Positions 56,657 to 64,000 of a stretch of 64,000 bases of DNA are shown here, piece after piece; the stretch's first letter is position 1, and each line of letters starts with the position of its first letter. Origin of the DNA: Geothrix sp. (GTDB taxonomy: Bacteria; Acidobacteriota; Holophagae; Holophagales; Holophagaceae); the NCBI RefSeq assembly GCF_020622065.1, contig NZ_JAHRYQ010000002.1:1051905-1115904 (forward strand), written 5' to 3'. A program made the translations under genes and the position numbers. The notes beneath the pieces are model-generated. The model had not been told where the DNA came from and ran no database searches. It was given only the letters and a program-made list of their open reading frames with translations.

Positions 56657-58315
56657 ATGGCCGACCTCACCCCTGTTTCCAGCTGGACCCTCGCGGATGT
56701 GCAGCACTTCGCCCGGCGCGCGGGCTTCGGTCTGAGCCCCGAGGAGACCGCTCTCCTTCAGCTTCAAGCTCCCGGGGCCGCCATTGATGCCTGGATCGAT
56801 GGTTCCGGCGCCGCCTACGATCCCGCGGCCTTCAACGCTGCCCTGGGCACCGCCGATGTGGTGGCCGAACCCCTCGTGGCCGCCAACACCTCGACTGCCG
56901 GCAGTGTGGATGTGCCGGCCGTGCCCGCTCCCCATGCCTTTCTCGTCGAAGGGCCGGATGCCTGGCGGAACAGCCTCAACACCGCCCAGGCCCTCTGCCT
57001 CTGGCGCATGCAGTTCAATCCCTACGCCTTCCAGGAGCGCATGGCGCTCTTTTGGCACAACCTCTTCGCCACGGGCTTCCACAAGGTCAACAACGCGGCC
57101 CTGATGCTCAAGCAGATCCAGCTGTTCCGCAGCCAAGGCCTGGCCCGGTTCGACGACCTGCTCGTCGCCGTCAGCAAAGATCCGGCCATGGGCATCTGGC
57201 TGGACTCCGTGCTCAATAACGCCTCGGGGTCGAACATCCCCAATGAGAACTATGCCCGGGAAGTTCTGGAGCTCTACAGCCTGGGCGCGGACAACGGCTA
57301 CAACCAGACCGACATCACGCAGCTGGCCCGGGCCCTCAGCGGTTGGAGCTTCACCTTCGCCGAGGGCGACTACCCCGCGAACCCCGCCAACCCCACCCAA
57401 AAGGTCGTGGCGGACGGCCGCTTCAAGGTCTACGACGGCTCGGCCATCACTCCGGATACGCGTCTCTGGAGTGGAACGGCCCGAGCCACCTCCTATTCCA
57501 TGCACGGCACGGGCACCATCAGCCTCTTCGGCCAGACCCTCGACATCACCACCACGACCAACGGCTGGGCCAAGGGCGAGAACGCCCTGCGCAGCATCCT
57601 TTCCGCCAGGGGCGCCAACTGCGCGCAGTTCCTGGCCAAGCGGCTGATCCTCCACTTCATCACTCCGGCCTACTCGGCGCAGGACCTCAACGATGTGGCC
57701 GCCATGATCCAGACGGCGAACTTCGATCTCCGCACCGTGATGAAAACCCTCCTCAAATCCCGGTACTTCTTCGACCCGGCCAACCAGCACGCGCTCATCG
57801 AAGGCCCCATCTCGTGGCTCGTGCGGGGGGCCCGAGCCCTCTGCCCCTCTCTGGCCGTCGGTGGTGCCCAGGCCCCGAAGGCCTTCCCGGCCTGGCGCCT
57901 CCTCACCAACAACGCGACCACCCTCGACCAAGCCGGCATGAAGCTCCTGGATCCCAGCGGTCCCAACGGCTGGAAGGAGCATGCCGCCTGGCTCAACAGC
58001 AACACCATGCGCTACCGGACCAAGCTGGCGGCCGCCCTGACCCTGGGCGAAGCCCGAAGCTCCAACGGCACCTCGTACCCGCTGTTCCCCACGACCGTCG
58101 CCACGGGTTGGTTCCCCACGGCCCCCACCAGCGCCCAGGGCGTCCTCGACCGTCTCCTGGCGTTGCTGCAACCGGGTCCCATCCCCGCCCCGGTCTCCGC
58201 CGCCTGGCTGTCGGCGCTGTGGCCCACGGCCTTCACTTGGGACGCAGCTTCACAGACGAAGGCACGGGAGCTGGCCTTCCTCATCCTCTGCTCGCCCTCG
58301 GGCCAGCTCTATTGA
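56657..58315 (+). CDS. DUF1800 family protein
   Basis: A 552-residue protein of the DUF1800 family. Family segments are HFARRAGFGLSPEE, MALFWHNLFATGF, NENYAREVLELYSLG, TDITQLARALSGW, and RYFFDPANQHALIEGPISWLVRGAR. It usually lies next to a DUF1501 gene, as here. The function is not established. Roles proposed in Planctomycetota and related groups involve exported or surface carbohydrate metabolism. No classical signal peptide is visible, so export may depend on a partner. Confidence 0.9.
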   Translation: MADLTPVSSWTLADVQHFARRAGFGLSPEETALLQLQAPGAAIDAWIDGSGAAYDPAAFNAALGTADVVAEPLVAANTSTAGSVDVPAVPAPHAFLVEGPDAWRNSLNTAQALCLWRMQFNPYAFQERMALFWHNLFATGFHKVNNAALMLKQIQLFRSQGLARFDDLLVAVSKDPAMGIWLDSVLNNASGSNIPNENYAREVLELYSLGADNGYNQTDITQLARALSGWSFTFAEGDYPANPANPTQKVVADGRFKVYDGSAITPDTRLWSGTARATSYSMHGTGTISLFGQTLDITTTTNGWAKGENALRSILSARGANCAQFLAKRLILHFITPAYSAQDLNDVAAMIQTANFDLRTVMKTLLKSRYFFDPANQHALIEGPISWLVRGARALCPSLAVGGAQAPKAFPAWRLLTNNATTLDQAGMKLLDPSGPNGWKEHAAWLNSNTMRYRTKLAAALTLGEARSSNGTSYPLFPTTVATGWFPTAPTSAQGVLDRLLALLQPGPIPAPVSAAWLSALWPTAFTWDAASQTKARELAFLILCSPSGQLY

Positions 58316-58325
58316 CGGGGGCGCC

Positions 58326-59666
58326 ATGACCACGCGACGCGAGTTCATTCAGACCCTCGGCGCCACCGGGGCCGCGCTGGCCGGTCTCAGCGCCTGCGGA
58401 GGCGGGGGAAAGGGCAGCGGGGGCGGAGGCACCTCCGGCCAGCCGCCCGCCCCCATCCCGGCGGCGCCCATCCTCGTCGTCGTGAACATCGACGGCGGCT
58501 ATGACTGGCTGAATGTCATGCCACCCAACACCGGGGCCAACCTCGGCGTGTACCAGGCGAAGCGGGCGACCCTGGGCATCACCGACCCGGCCCTGCTCAC
58601 GGACCTCGGCAGCGGCGCCGCCCTCAACAAGGACCTCACGGGCCTGGATCAGCTGCACACCCTGGGGCGGGTGGCCTGGATTCCCGGCATCGGCATGCCG
58701 AATCCCAATCTCTCCCATTTCACCTCCATTGACCTCTGGGGCCAGGGCGCCACCGTGCCCGCGGGAACGGGCTGGCTGGGCCGGTTCGCGGATGCGGCCT
58801 TCAACCCCACGGGCGATGTGCTCCGGGGGCTCACGGTGACCTCGGACCTGCCCGTGATGCTGAAGGGCGGCACCCGAAGCTTCGTCTCCATCACCGGTGC
58901 CGGGGGCTATGTGTTCCCCGCCTACCTCCTGAGCGGGAGCACGGTGCCGGATGCCGCCACCCTGGAAGCGGGCTGGGGCGCGGCGCTCAACGCTTCCTCC
59001 CCGGACGCCGCCACCCTGGCCGCGGCCCAGGCCGGAAAGCTCTTCTTCGACGCCCAGAACAACGCCGCCTTCGGCGCGGGGGGGTCCCTCACGGCCCGCA
59101 CGCCTTCCGTGCCCTACCCCGGCGATGCGGCCTACCCCGTCACCCGGCTCAACGGCGCCGCGCTTTCGGGCAGCCTCAGCGGCCAATTCAAGCTCATCGC
59201 GCAGATGATCGCGGCCGGGCTGCCGGCCCAGGTCTATTTCTCCCGCCTGGGAGGCTGGGACACGCACAGCAACCAGGCCGTGGACCACCCGAACCTCCAG
59301 CGCACCCTGGGTGGCTCCATCAAGGCCTTCTACGACGACCTCGCCAGCATCACCACTCCTTCCGGCAATGCCCAGGACCGGGTGATGGTCCTCGCCTACA
59401 GCGAATTCGGACGGCGGGTCCAGGAGAACAACGGCGGCACGGACCACGGCACGGCCGGCCTCTCCTTCTGTGTGGGCAAGGCCGTGAAGGGCGGCCTCTA
59501 CGGCGCCTACCCCGACCTCTCGAACCTCGATGCCAACGGGAACATGAAGTTCACCACCGATTTCCGCAGCCTCTACGCGACGGTGCTGGACCGCTGGCTG
59601 GGCCAGGCGACCACCACCACCGACGGGCTCCTCGGCACCAGCTACCCGCGGCTCGGCTTCCTCTGA
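58326..59666 (+). CDS. DUF1501 family protein with Tat/lipoprotein signal
   Basis: A 446-residue protein. The N-terminus TTRREFIQTLGATGAALAGLSAC contains the twin-arginine motif RRxFI and a lipobox-like LSAC (Cys24), so Tat export and lipidation are both possible. DUF1501 features include VNIDGGYDWLN, GWLGRFAD, GWDTHSNQ, and EFGRRVQENNGGTDHGTAG, a metal-binding-like motif of the sulfatase/alkaline phosphatase fold. The function of this family is unproven. It follows DUF1800 by ten bases and almost touches the convergent TauE gene. Confidence 0.9.
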   Translation: MTTRREFIQTLGATGAALAGLSACGGGGKGSGGGGTSGQPPAPIPAAPILVVVNIDGGYDWLNVMPPNTGANLGVYQAKRATLGITDPALLTDLGSGAALNKDLTGLDQLHTLGRVAWIPGIGMPNPNLSHFTSIDLWGQGATVPAGTGWLGRFADAAFNPTGDVLRGLTVTSDLPVMLKGGTRSFVSITGAGGYVFPAYLLSGSTVPDAATLEAGWGAALNASSPDAATLAAAQAGKLFFDAQNNAAFGAGGSLTARTPSVPYPGDAAYPVTRLNGAALSGSLSGQFKLIAQMIAAGLPAQVYFSRLGGWDTHSNQAVDHPNLQRTLGGSIKAFYDDLASITTPSGNAQDRVMVLAYSEFGRRVQENNGGTDHGTAGLSFCVGKAVKGGLYGAYPDLSNLDANGNMKFTTDFRSLYATVLDRWLGQATTTTDGLLGTSYPRLGFL

Positions 59667-59667
59667 G

Positions 59668-60456
59668 CTAGCGTCCCCGGAACGCCACCAGCAGGGCCAT
59701 CAGCAGCACGATCACGGCATAGGTCTGCTTCAGCTTCACGCCCTGGATGCGGGTGGCCACCCGGGCGCCCCCCAGGGCCCCCACGGCGAAGCCCACGGCC
59801 ACGCCGGCGATCACGCCCCAGGGGAGACCACCCTGGGCCTTGGCGTAGACATAGACGCCGGGCAGGCCGATGGGCGGCAGCAGCATCACCAGGCTGGTGA
59901 GCTGGGCCTCGTGCTGGGTCATGCGGAACCGCGAGGCCAGCAGCGGAATCACCACCACGGCCCCGCCCAGCCCTGTGAGCCCGGACACCACGCCGGCCAG
60001 GAGGCCGATGGGCACGCCCGCGCTCCACAGGCCCGTGGACAGGTCGAGGGGTTCCAGGGTGCGATCCACCGGAGCGGGTTCGTGGCGGAAGAAGGTCTTG
60101 AAGGCCAGCAGCACCAGAAAGGCCGCATACCCCCACCGCAGCGGCTCCGAGGGAATGCGGTTGGCCACCAGGGAACCCCCGTAGATGCCGAAGAGGAAGG
60201 CCAGCACCAGCACGCCCACCAGACGCAGGCTGGTGTGGATGCCCCGGCTGCGGTACTGCAGCACTGCCGGCAGACCCGTGGGCAGCAACATGGCGGCCAG
60301 GGTGGCGCCCTGGGCCCGGTGCTGGTCCAGATGCAGGACGAGGCCCAGCAGCGGCACCATCACGATGCCGCCCCCCACGCCGAAGAGGCCCGACAACAGG
60401 CCGCCGCAGAGGCCCGTGCCAAGGCCCGCCAGAAGGTGGCCGGGTGCGAAGGTCAT
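59668..60456 (-). CDS. TauE/SafE family membrane permease
   Basis: A 262-residue inner-membrane protein with about eight helices in two repeats, each starting with a glycine-rich phrase (GLLSGLFGVGGGIVMVPLLGL and GVVSGLTGLGGAVVVIPLL). The family exports sulfonates, sulfite or other organic anions. The substrate is not predictable here. Its ATG overlaps the esterase stop (ATGA). Confidence 0.9.
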   Translation of the reverse strand: MTFAPGHLLAGLGTGLCGGLLSGLFGVGGGIVMVPLLGLVLHLDQHRAQGATLAAMLLPTGLPAVLQYRSRGIHTSLRLVGVLVLAFLFGIYGGSLVANRIPSEPLRWGYAAFLVLLAFKTFFRHEPAPVDRTLEPLDLSTGLWSAGVPIGLLAGVVSGLTGLGGAVVVIPLLASRFRMTQHEAQLTSLVMLLPPIGLPGVYVYAKAQGGLPWGVIAGVAVGFAVGALGGARVATRIQGVKLKQTYAVIVLLMALLVAFRGR

Positions 60457-61298
60457 GGAGCCCCCGGGGCATGGGCCTCAAAGAAGGCCCAGATCAGGTG
60501 GGCGGCCGAGAGGTCGGTGACCGGTCGGTCCGCTCCGGGGGCGTAGGCCCGCCCCCCCGGCCAGGCATGGCCCATACCCCTCACGGTCCAGAGGCCCACT
60601 TCGCAGTCGCCACCGGACCACAGGTCCAGGTGGTGGGGCTCCAGTCCCTCCCTCACCGGCCCCGCCCCGCAGCCCATGAGCGCCGCCCAGCGGGCCAGAG
60701 CCTCCGGGGCCGGCTGGGCCGGGAGCCGCCGCCCCTGGGGGCCCACCCCACCGAGGTAGGGAATGTGCCGATCATCGGTGCCGTGGAAGGCCAGGGTGGG
60801 CACGGGACGCGCCGGGGCCTGGCCCCAGACCGGCGCCCCGGCCACGGCCGCGATGGCGGCGACCCAGGGGGCGGAGAGGGCCATCCGGTAAGCCATGCGC
60901 GCCCCATTGGAAAAGCCCGCCACGAAGAGACGCCGGGCGTCCACGGGCGCGTGGCGGCCCACCCGGTCCACAACGGCGCCCAGGAACGCCACATCATCCA
61001 CCTCGGGATGCAGAGGGTGTCCCAGCCCGGGCCCCGCATTCCAGGCCGCCCCCCGGGCCGGATCCTCCGTGCCGGCTTCGCCCAGGGCCTGGGGATAGGC
61101 CACCCGGAAGCCCCGCTCGTCCGCCAGGCGGCTCAGGCCCGAGAGCAGGGCCATGAGGCGACCGGTGCCGCCCGTGCCATGCAGGGCCAGCACCAGGGGC
61201 AGATCCCGGCCCTCGGCCCCGGGCGGATCGTGGATCAGGATCCGCCGGGCCTCGCCTTCCCAATCCAGCTTCAGGTAGTGGCCCTGGCCGTGCTGCAC
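60453..61298 (-). CDS. PHB-depolymerase/feruloyl-esterase-like alpha/beta hydrolase
   Basis: A 281-residue alpha/beta hydrolase of the LpqC/PHB depolymerase type. HGTGGTG forms the oxyanion region, GFSNGA carries the nucleophile Ser, GTDDRHIPY the acid and GMGHAWPG the histidine. There is no signal peptide, so it is cytoplasmic unless exported otherwise. Likely substrates are small esters, but this is inference. It is divergent from the metallophosphoesterase-like gene across about 60 bases. Confidence 0.85.
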   Translation of the reverse strand: MQHGQGHYLKLDWEGEARRILIHDPPGAEGRDLPLVLALHGTGGTGRLMALLSGLSRLADERGFRVAYPQALGEAGTEDPARGAAWNAGPGLGHPLHPEVDDVAFLGAVVDRVGRHAPVDARRLFVAGFSNGARMAYRMALSAPWVAAIAAVAGAPVWGQAPARPVPTLAFHGTDDRHIPYLGGVGPQGRRLPAQPAPEALARWAALMGCGAGPVREGLEPHHLDLWSGGDCEVGLWTVRGMGHAWPGGRAYAPGADRPVTDLSAAHLIWAFFEAHAPGAP

Positions 61299-61357
61299 CT
61301 GTCCCCCTCCCGGGATTCTGACCTTCCGTGTGTTCCAATGGAAGGCGGGAGGCCTTC

Positions 61358-62134
61358 GTGCAGGTCCAGCTCAGCGATGATGTGGTACTCGATAGCCGGC
61401 GCGCCGTCTGGCTGCCCCGGCAGAAGACGCTGGTGATCTCAGACCTCTTCTTCGGCCTGGGCGCGGCCCGCCGCCGCCGCCCGGACCCCCTGCCCGCCAC
61501 GCCCCACCTGGAGATCTGGGAGCGGCTCTTCAGCCTCATCGACGACCACGATCCGGCCCAGATCGCCCTCCTCGGGGACCTCAAGCCCGCCCAGGGCGCA
61601 GTGGAAGGCGACGAGGCCGAGGAACTCCGCACGATCTTCCGCAAGCTCAAGGGCGGAGGCCGCCAGGTGGTCCAGATCGTGGGCCATCCCGAGCGCAGCA
61701 GCGGCCCCGCCCTGGAGGGCACCGGCATCCAGCCCGTGGAGCAGCACCGGGTGGGCCCCTTCACCCTCATGCACCGCCGCCGCATCTTCGTCTATCCCCG
61801 CCACGATGCCTCCCAGGGCTTCTGGATCAACGGCGGCGTCCACCCGCTCTTCGCCGTGCCGGGCCCCGGGCCGGCGGGCGAACCGGACTGGATGCGCCTG
61901 CCCGCCTTCCTCTACACGGGTTTCGCCCTGGTGATGCCGCCCTTTGTGAGCTACGCCCAGGGCTTCGAGGTCATCCAGGCCGAACGCCTGCCCCGCCAGG
62001 CCCGGGCCTGGAAGCTGCTGGCCGACCGCCTGAGCCCCCTGGACCTGGCGGAGCTGCCCCCGGCGCCTGAATCCTTGCGCACCCTCACCCGCCCGCCCCG
62101 CAAGGGACGGGAGGCCGCCAAGGGCGGCGAGTAG
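61358..62134 (+). CDS. PdeM-like metallophosphoesterase homologue with degenerate metal site
   Basis: A 258-residue protein of the calcineurin-like fold, resembling ligase-associated nuclease PdeM. Canonical DLHLG is DLFFG, GDLxH is GDLKP, GNHD is GHPE, and GHIHP is GGVHP. TLMH is retained. So several metal ligands are changed or lost, and hydrolase activity is doubtful. The GTG at 61358 has GGGAGG six bases upstream. The in-frame GTG at 61328 does not. Confidence 0.72.
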   Translation: MQVQLSDDVVLDSRRAVWLPRQKTLVISDLFFGLGAARRRRPDPLPATPHLEIWERLFSLIDDHDPAQIALLGDLKPAQGAVEGDEAEELRTIFRKLKGGGRQVVQIVGHPERSSGPALEGTGIQPVEQHRVGPFTLMHRRRIFVYPRHDASQGFWINGGVHPLFAVPGPGPAGEPDWMRLPAFLYTGFALVMPPFVSYAQGFEVIQAERLPRQARAWKLLADRLSPLDLAELPPAPESLRTLTRPPRKGREAAKGGE

Positions 62135-62141
62135 GCGTTCG

Positions 62142-62624
62142 CTACTTCTTTTTCGCCTTGGGTACCGGCGCGCCGCCCCGGAGGCTGCGGCCGTCATCCA
62201 GCACCAGGTCCCAGCCCAGGCGGTCGCCCTTCCTCAGGCCAAGGCGCTTCAGCGTTCCCGCGGCGAACTCGATGAAATGGCGGGCGGGCACATTGCCGCC
62301 GTAGGTGGGGCAGTCGTCGCCGCGCATGGGACTGCAGGGCGGCACATGCTCGGCGGTCTCCACCACCCGGCCCTCGGCATCCACCCACGCCACATCCAGG
62401 GCGATGAGGCAGTTCTTCATCCAGATGGCGTGACTGCCGTCCTCACCGTAGACGAAGAACATGCAGCGGTCCTTGGCCAGGCTCTGCCGGTACATCAGCC
62501 CCTTGGCCTTCTCCGGCTCCGTGGCGGCCACTTCGGCCAGAAAGGCCGTCTGCTTGAAGGCCACGGTGCCCCCGCCCCCCGCCAGCAGCGGAAAGGACAG
62601 CAGGGCGGCGTACAGCATGCGCAT
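62142..62624 (-). CDS. Exported DUF192 protein
   Basis: A 160-residue protein with a hydrophobic leader (MRMLYAALLSFPLLAGGGG) and a DUF192 domain: FLAEVAATEPEKAKGLMYRQSL, FFVYGEDGSHAIWMKNCLIALDVAWVDAEGRVVETAEHVPPC and the YGGNVPARHFIEFAAGT loop. AAGGAG sits five bases before the ATG. The family's role is unknown. It converges with the PdeM-like gene at seven bases. Confidence 0.9.
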   Translation of the reverse strand: MRMLYAALLSFPLLAGGGGTVAFKQTAFLAEVAATEPEKAKGLMYRQSLAKDRCMFFVYGEDGSHAIWMKNCLIALDVAWVDAEGRVVETAEHVPPCSPMRGDDCPTYGGNVPARHFIEFAAGTLKRLGLRKGDRLGWDLVLDDGRSLRGGAPVPKAKKK

Positions 62625-62757
62625 GTCGACTCCTTGAAACCCATTATCAATGAAGTGCCGGAAGCCGCGCGGGGGTTCGGTCATTCATGATACCTCGCAA
62701 GGTGTGGCACCATGATCGAGGATGCCGGAGCGCTCCGCTTCGCGCCCTTGGAGACCC

Positions 62758-64000
62758 ATGCGCCCACTCGTCCCGCTCGTGCTTCTTCTCCTTGGCGGGC
62801 TGGCCGTGGCCTCCCCGGGCCCCGCCACGGGCCTCCAGGCGCTGCGCACGACCGAGCCCATCCACCTGGACGGGCGCCTGGATGAATCCATCTGGCGGCG
62901 GGTGCCTGCAGCGTCGGGCTTCACCCAGGAGTGGCCCCTCCGCGGCCAGCCCGCGCGGCAGCGCACCGAGGTGCGGGTGCTCTACGACGACCACTACCTC
63001 TATGTGGGCGCCCGCATGGATCACAACCAGGCCCTGGAGGGCGGCTCGGCCCGCGTGGTTCGCCGCCTCCATCGCCGGGACCAGGACAGCATGGGCGACT
63101 GGTTCGGCGTGGCCCTGGACTCCAACCACGACCGCCGCACCGCCCTCGTCTTCGAGGTGAATGCGGCGGGGGTGCAGAAGGACCAGGTCATCTACAACGA
63201 CAGTTCCTTCGATCCCAGCTGGGATGGCGTCTGGGAAAGCGCGGTGAGCGTGGACGCGAAGGGCTGGAGTGCCGAGCTGAAGATCCCTCTCTCCCTGCTG
63301 CGCTTCAAGGGCGATGGCGGCCCTCAGACCTGGGGCGTCAACTTCAGCCGCGTGGATCAGGGCACCGTGCGGGAATCCAGCCGCTGGCAGGTGGTGCCCC
63401 GGGGCGAGAACGGCTTCGTGAGCCGCTTTCCCGAGCTCACAGGTCTGGAGGGCCTCCATCCCCAGCCCCGCCGGGAATACATGCCGTACCTCGGACTCTC
63501 GCGGAAGTTCGAGACGAGCCGCAGCTACGACGACCGGCGCGGAGAGTCGCGCGTGGGCCTGGACGCCCGCTGGGGCCTCAACTCTCATGCCCAGGTGGAT
63601 CTGTCCGTGAGGCCCGACTTCGGCCAGGTGGAGGTGGACCAGACCGTGCTGAACCTGAGCACTGTGGAGACCTTCTTCCCGGAGAAGCGGCCCTTCTTCC
63701 TTGAGGGCATGGATATCTTCCGCGTGGCGGGACCCGACCTCTTCTACAGCCGCCGCATTGGACATGGACTGTCCGATCCTGACCTGAACCCCGGCGAGTC
63801 CCTGCAGGACCGCCCTAACGCCACCGACATCACCGCCGCGGCAAAGTACACCGCCAAGTACGCCACGGGCACCAATGTGGGCCTGCTGGGCGCCAGCGTG
63901 GAGCCGGCCCGCGCCACGATCCAGGACGCCGGCGGGGGACGGTTCCGCCGCGAGATCTCGCCCCTCACCAACTTCGGCGTGATGCGCGTTCAGCAGCTGA
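62758..64000 (+). CDS. DUF5916/CBM9-like outer-membrane protein, partial
   Basis: The first 414 residues of a large exported protein that continues beyond the right edge. A signal peptide (1-19) is followed by a CBM9-like beta sandwich (about 30-215: PIHLDGRLDESIWRRVPAASGFTQEWPL, VRVLYDDHYLYVGARM, WGVNFSRVDQG). A DUF5916-type barrel then begins (YMPYLGLSRKFETSR, ETFFPEKRPFFLEGMDIF). Such proteins are common in Bacteroidota and Acidobacteriota outer membranes. The substrate is unknown. GGAG lies five bases before the ATG. Confidence 0.87.
   Translation, partial: MRPLVPLVLLLLGGLAVASPGPATGLQALRTTEPIHLDGRLDESIWRRVPAASGFTQEWPLRGQPARQRTEVRVLYDDHYLYVGARMDHNQALEGGSARVVRRLHRRDQDSMGDWFGVALDSNHDRRTALVFEVNAAGVQKDQVIYNDSSFDPSWDGVWESAVSVDAKGWSAELKIPLSLLRFKGDGGPQTWGVNFSRVDQGTVRESSRWQVVPRGENGFVSRFPELTGLEGLHPQPRREYMPYLGLSRKFETSRSYDDRRGESRVGLDARWGLNSHAQVDLSVRPDFGQVEVDQTVLNLSTVETFFPEKRPFFLEGMDIFRVAGPDLFYSRRIGHGLSDPDLNPGESLQDRPNATDITAAAKYTAKYATGTNVGLLGASVEPARATIQDAGGGRFRREISPLTNFGVMRVQQL

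Overview
The window is a GC-rich (roughly two-thirds G+C), densely packed piece of a bacterial chromosome. About 56 protein genes, two of them cut by the window edges, cover almost all of it. I see no rRNA, tRNA, CRISPR array, insertion sequence or phage gene. The gene content fits a Gram-negative, flagellated Acidobacteriota, most likely a Holophagae/Geothrix-like organism: split GcvPA/GcvPB, fused isobutyryl-CoA mutase, DUF4388 proteins, DUF1800/DUF1501 pair, AccD-FolC, and a patatin-BamA outer-membrane protein. That placement is inference from content, not from a marker search.

Layout. 1-6.3 kb (minus): glycine decarboxylase gcvPB/gcvPA, then rpiB-rph-patatin autotransporter joined by overlapping stop/start codons. 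6.3-12.3 kb: SNF2 helicase plus SWIM zinc-finger partner, RidA, hemerythrin, an unknown helical protein and an Hpt phosphotransfer protein. 12.4-24.8 kb: lytic transglycosylase, IcmF, TPR protein, HtrA protease, DUF1573-like protein, secreted PKD protein, YjbQ, CDF transporter and an OmpA-like secreted protein. 24.8-31.1 kb (minus): eno-ftsB-dapF-parA-parB-accD-folC housekeeping run. 31.2-32.6 kb: a TrpC-like barrel joined to a histone-H1-like Lys/Ala tail, with an in-frame internal start. 33.1-37.3 kb: upp, then the flagellar filament cluster fliC-flaG-fliD-fliS-fliT-like (minus). 37.5-42.9 kb: two large glycosyltransferases divergent from flagellin. 42.9-55.5 kb: DUF4388/TPR protein divergent from a Ser/Thr kinase, followed by a long plus-strand run (rnc, HisA-like barrel, HEAT-like protein, lipoprotein, ECF sigma, membrane anti-sigma candidate, TPR protein, ABC exporter, queA). 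55.7-64 kb: small membrane protein, a lipoprotein/DUF1800/DUF1501 cassette, TauE, esterase, degenerate metallophosphoesterase, DUF192, and the start of a large outer-membrane DUF5916-like protein.

The most unusual locus is the TrpC-like/histone-tail gene at 31190-32644. Its barrel lacks several IGPS catalytic residues. A low-complexity linker with inverted repeats leads to an ideal Shine-Dalgarno and ATG in the same frame, so one ORF may make both a fusion and a separate histone-like protein. A strong-looking promoter with A/T tracts sits upstream. Two other enzyme-like genes (HisA-like at 46894, PdeM-like at 61358) also lack expected catalytic or metal residues. The ECF sigma cassette and the multi-glycosyltransferase genes beside flagellin are the other places most worth follow-up.
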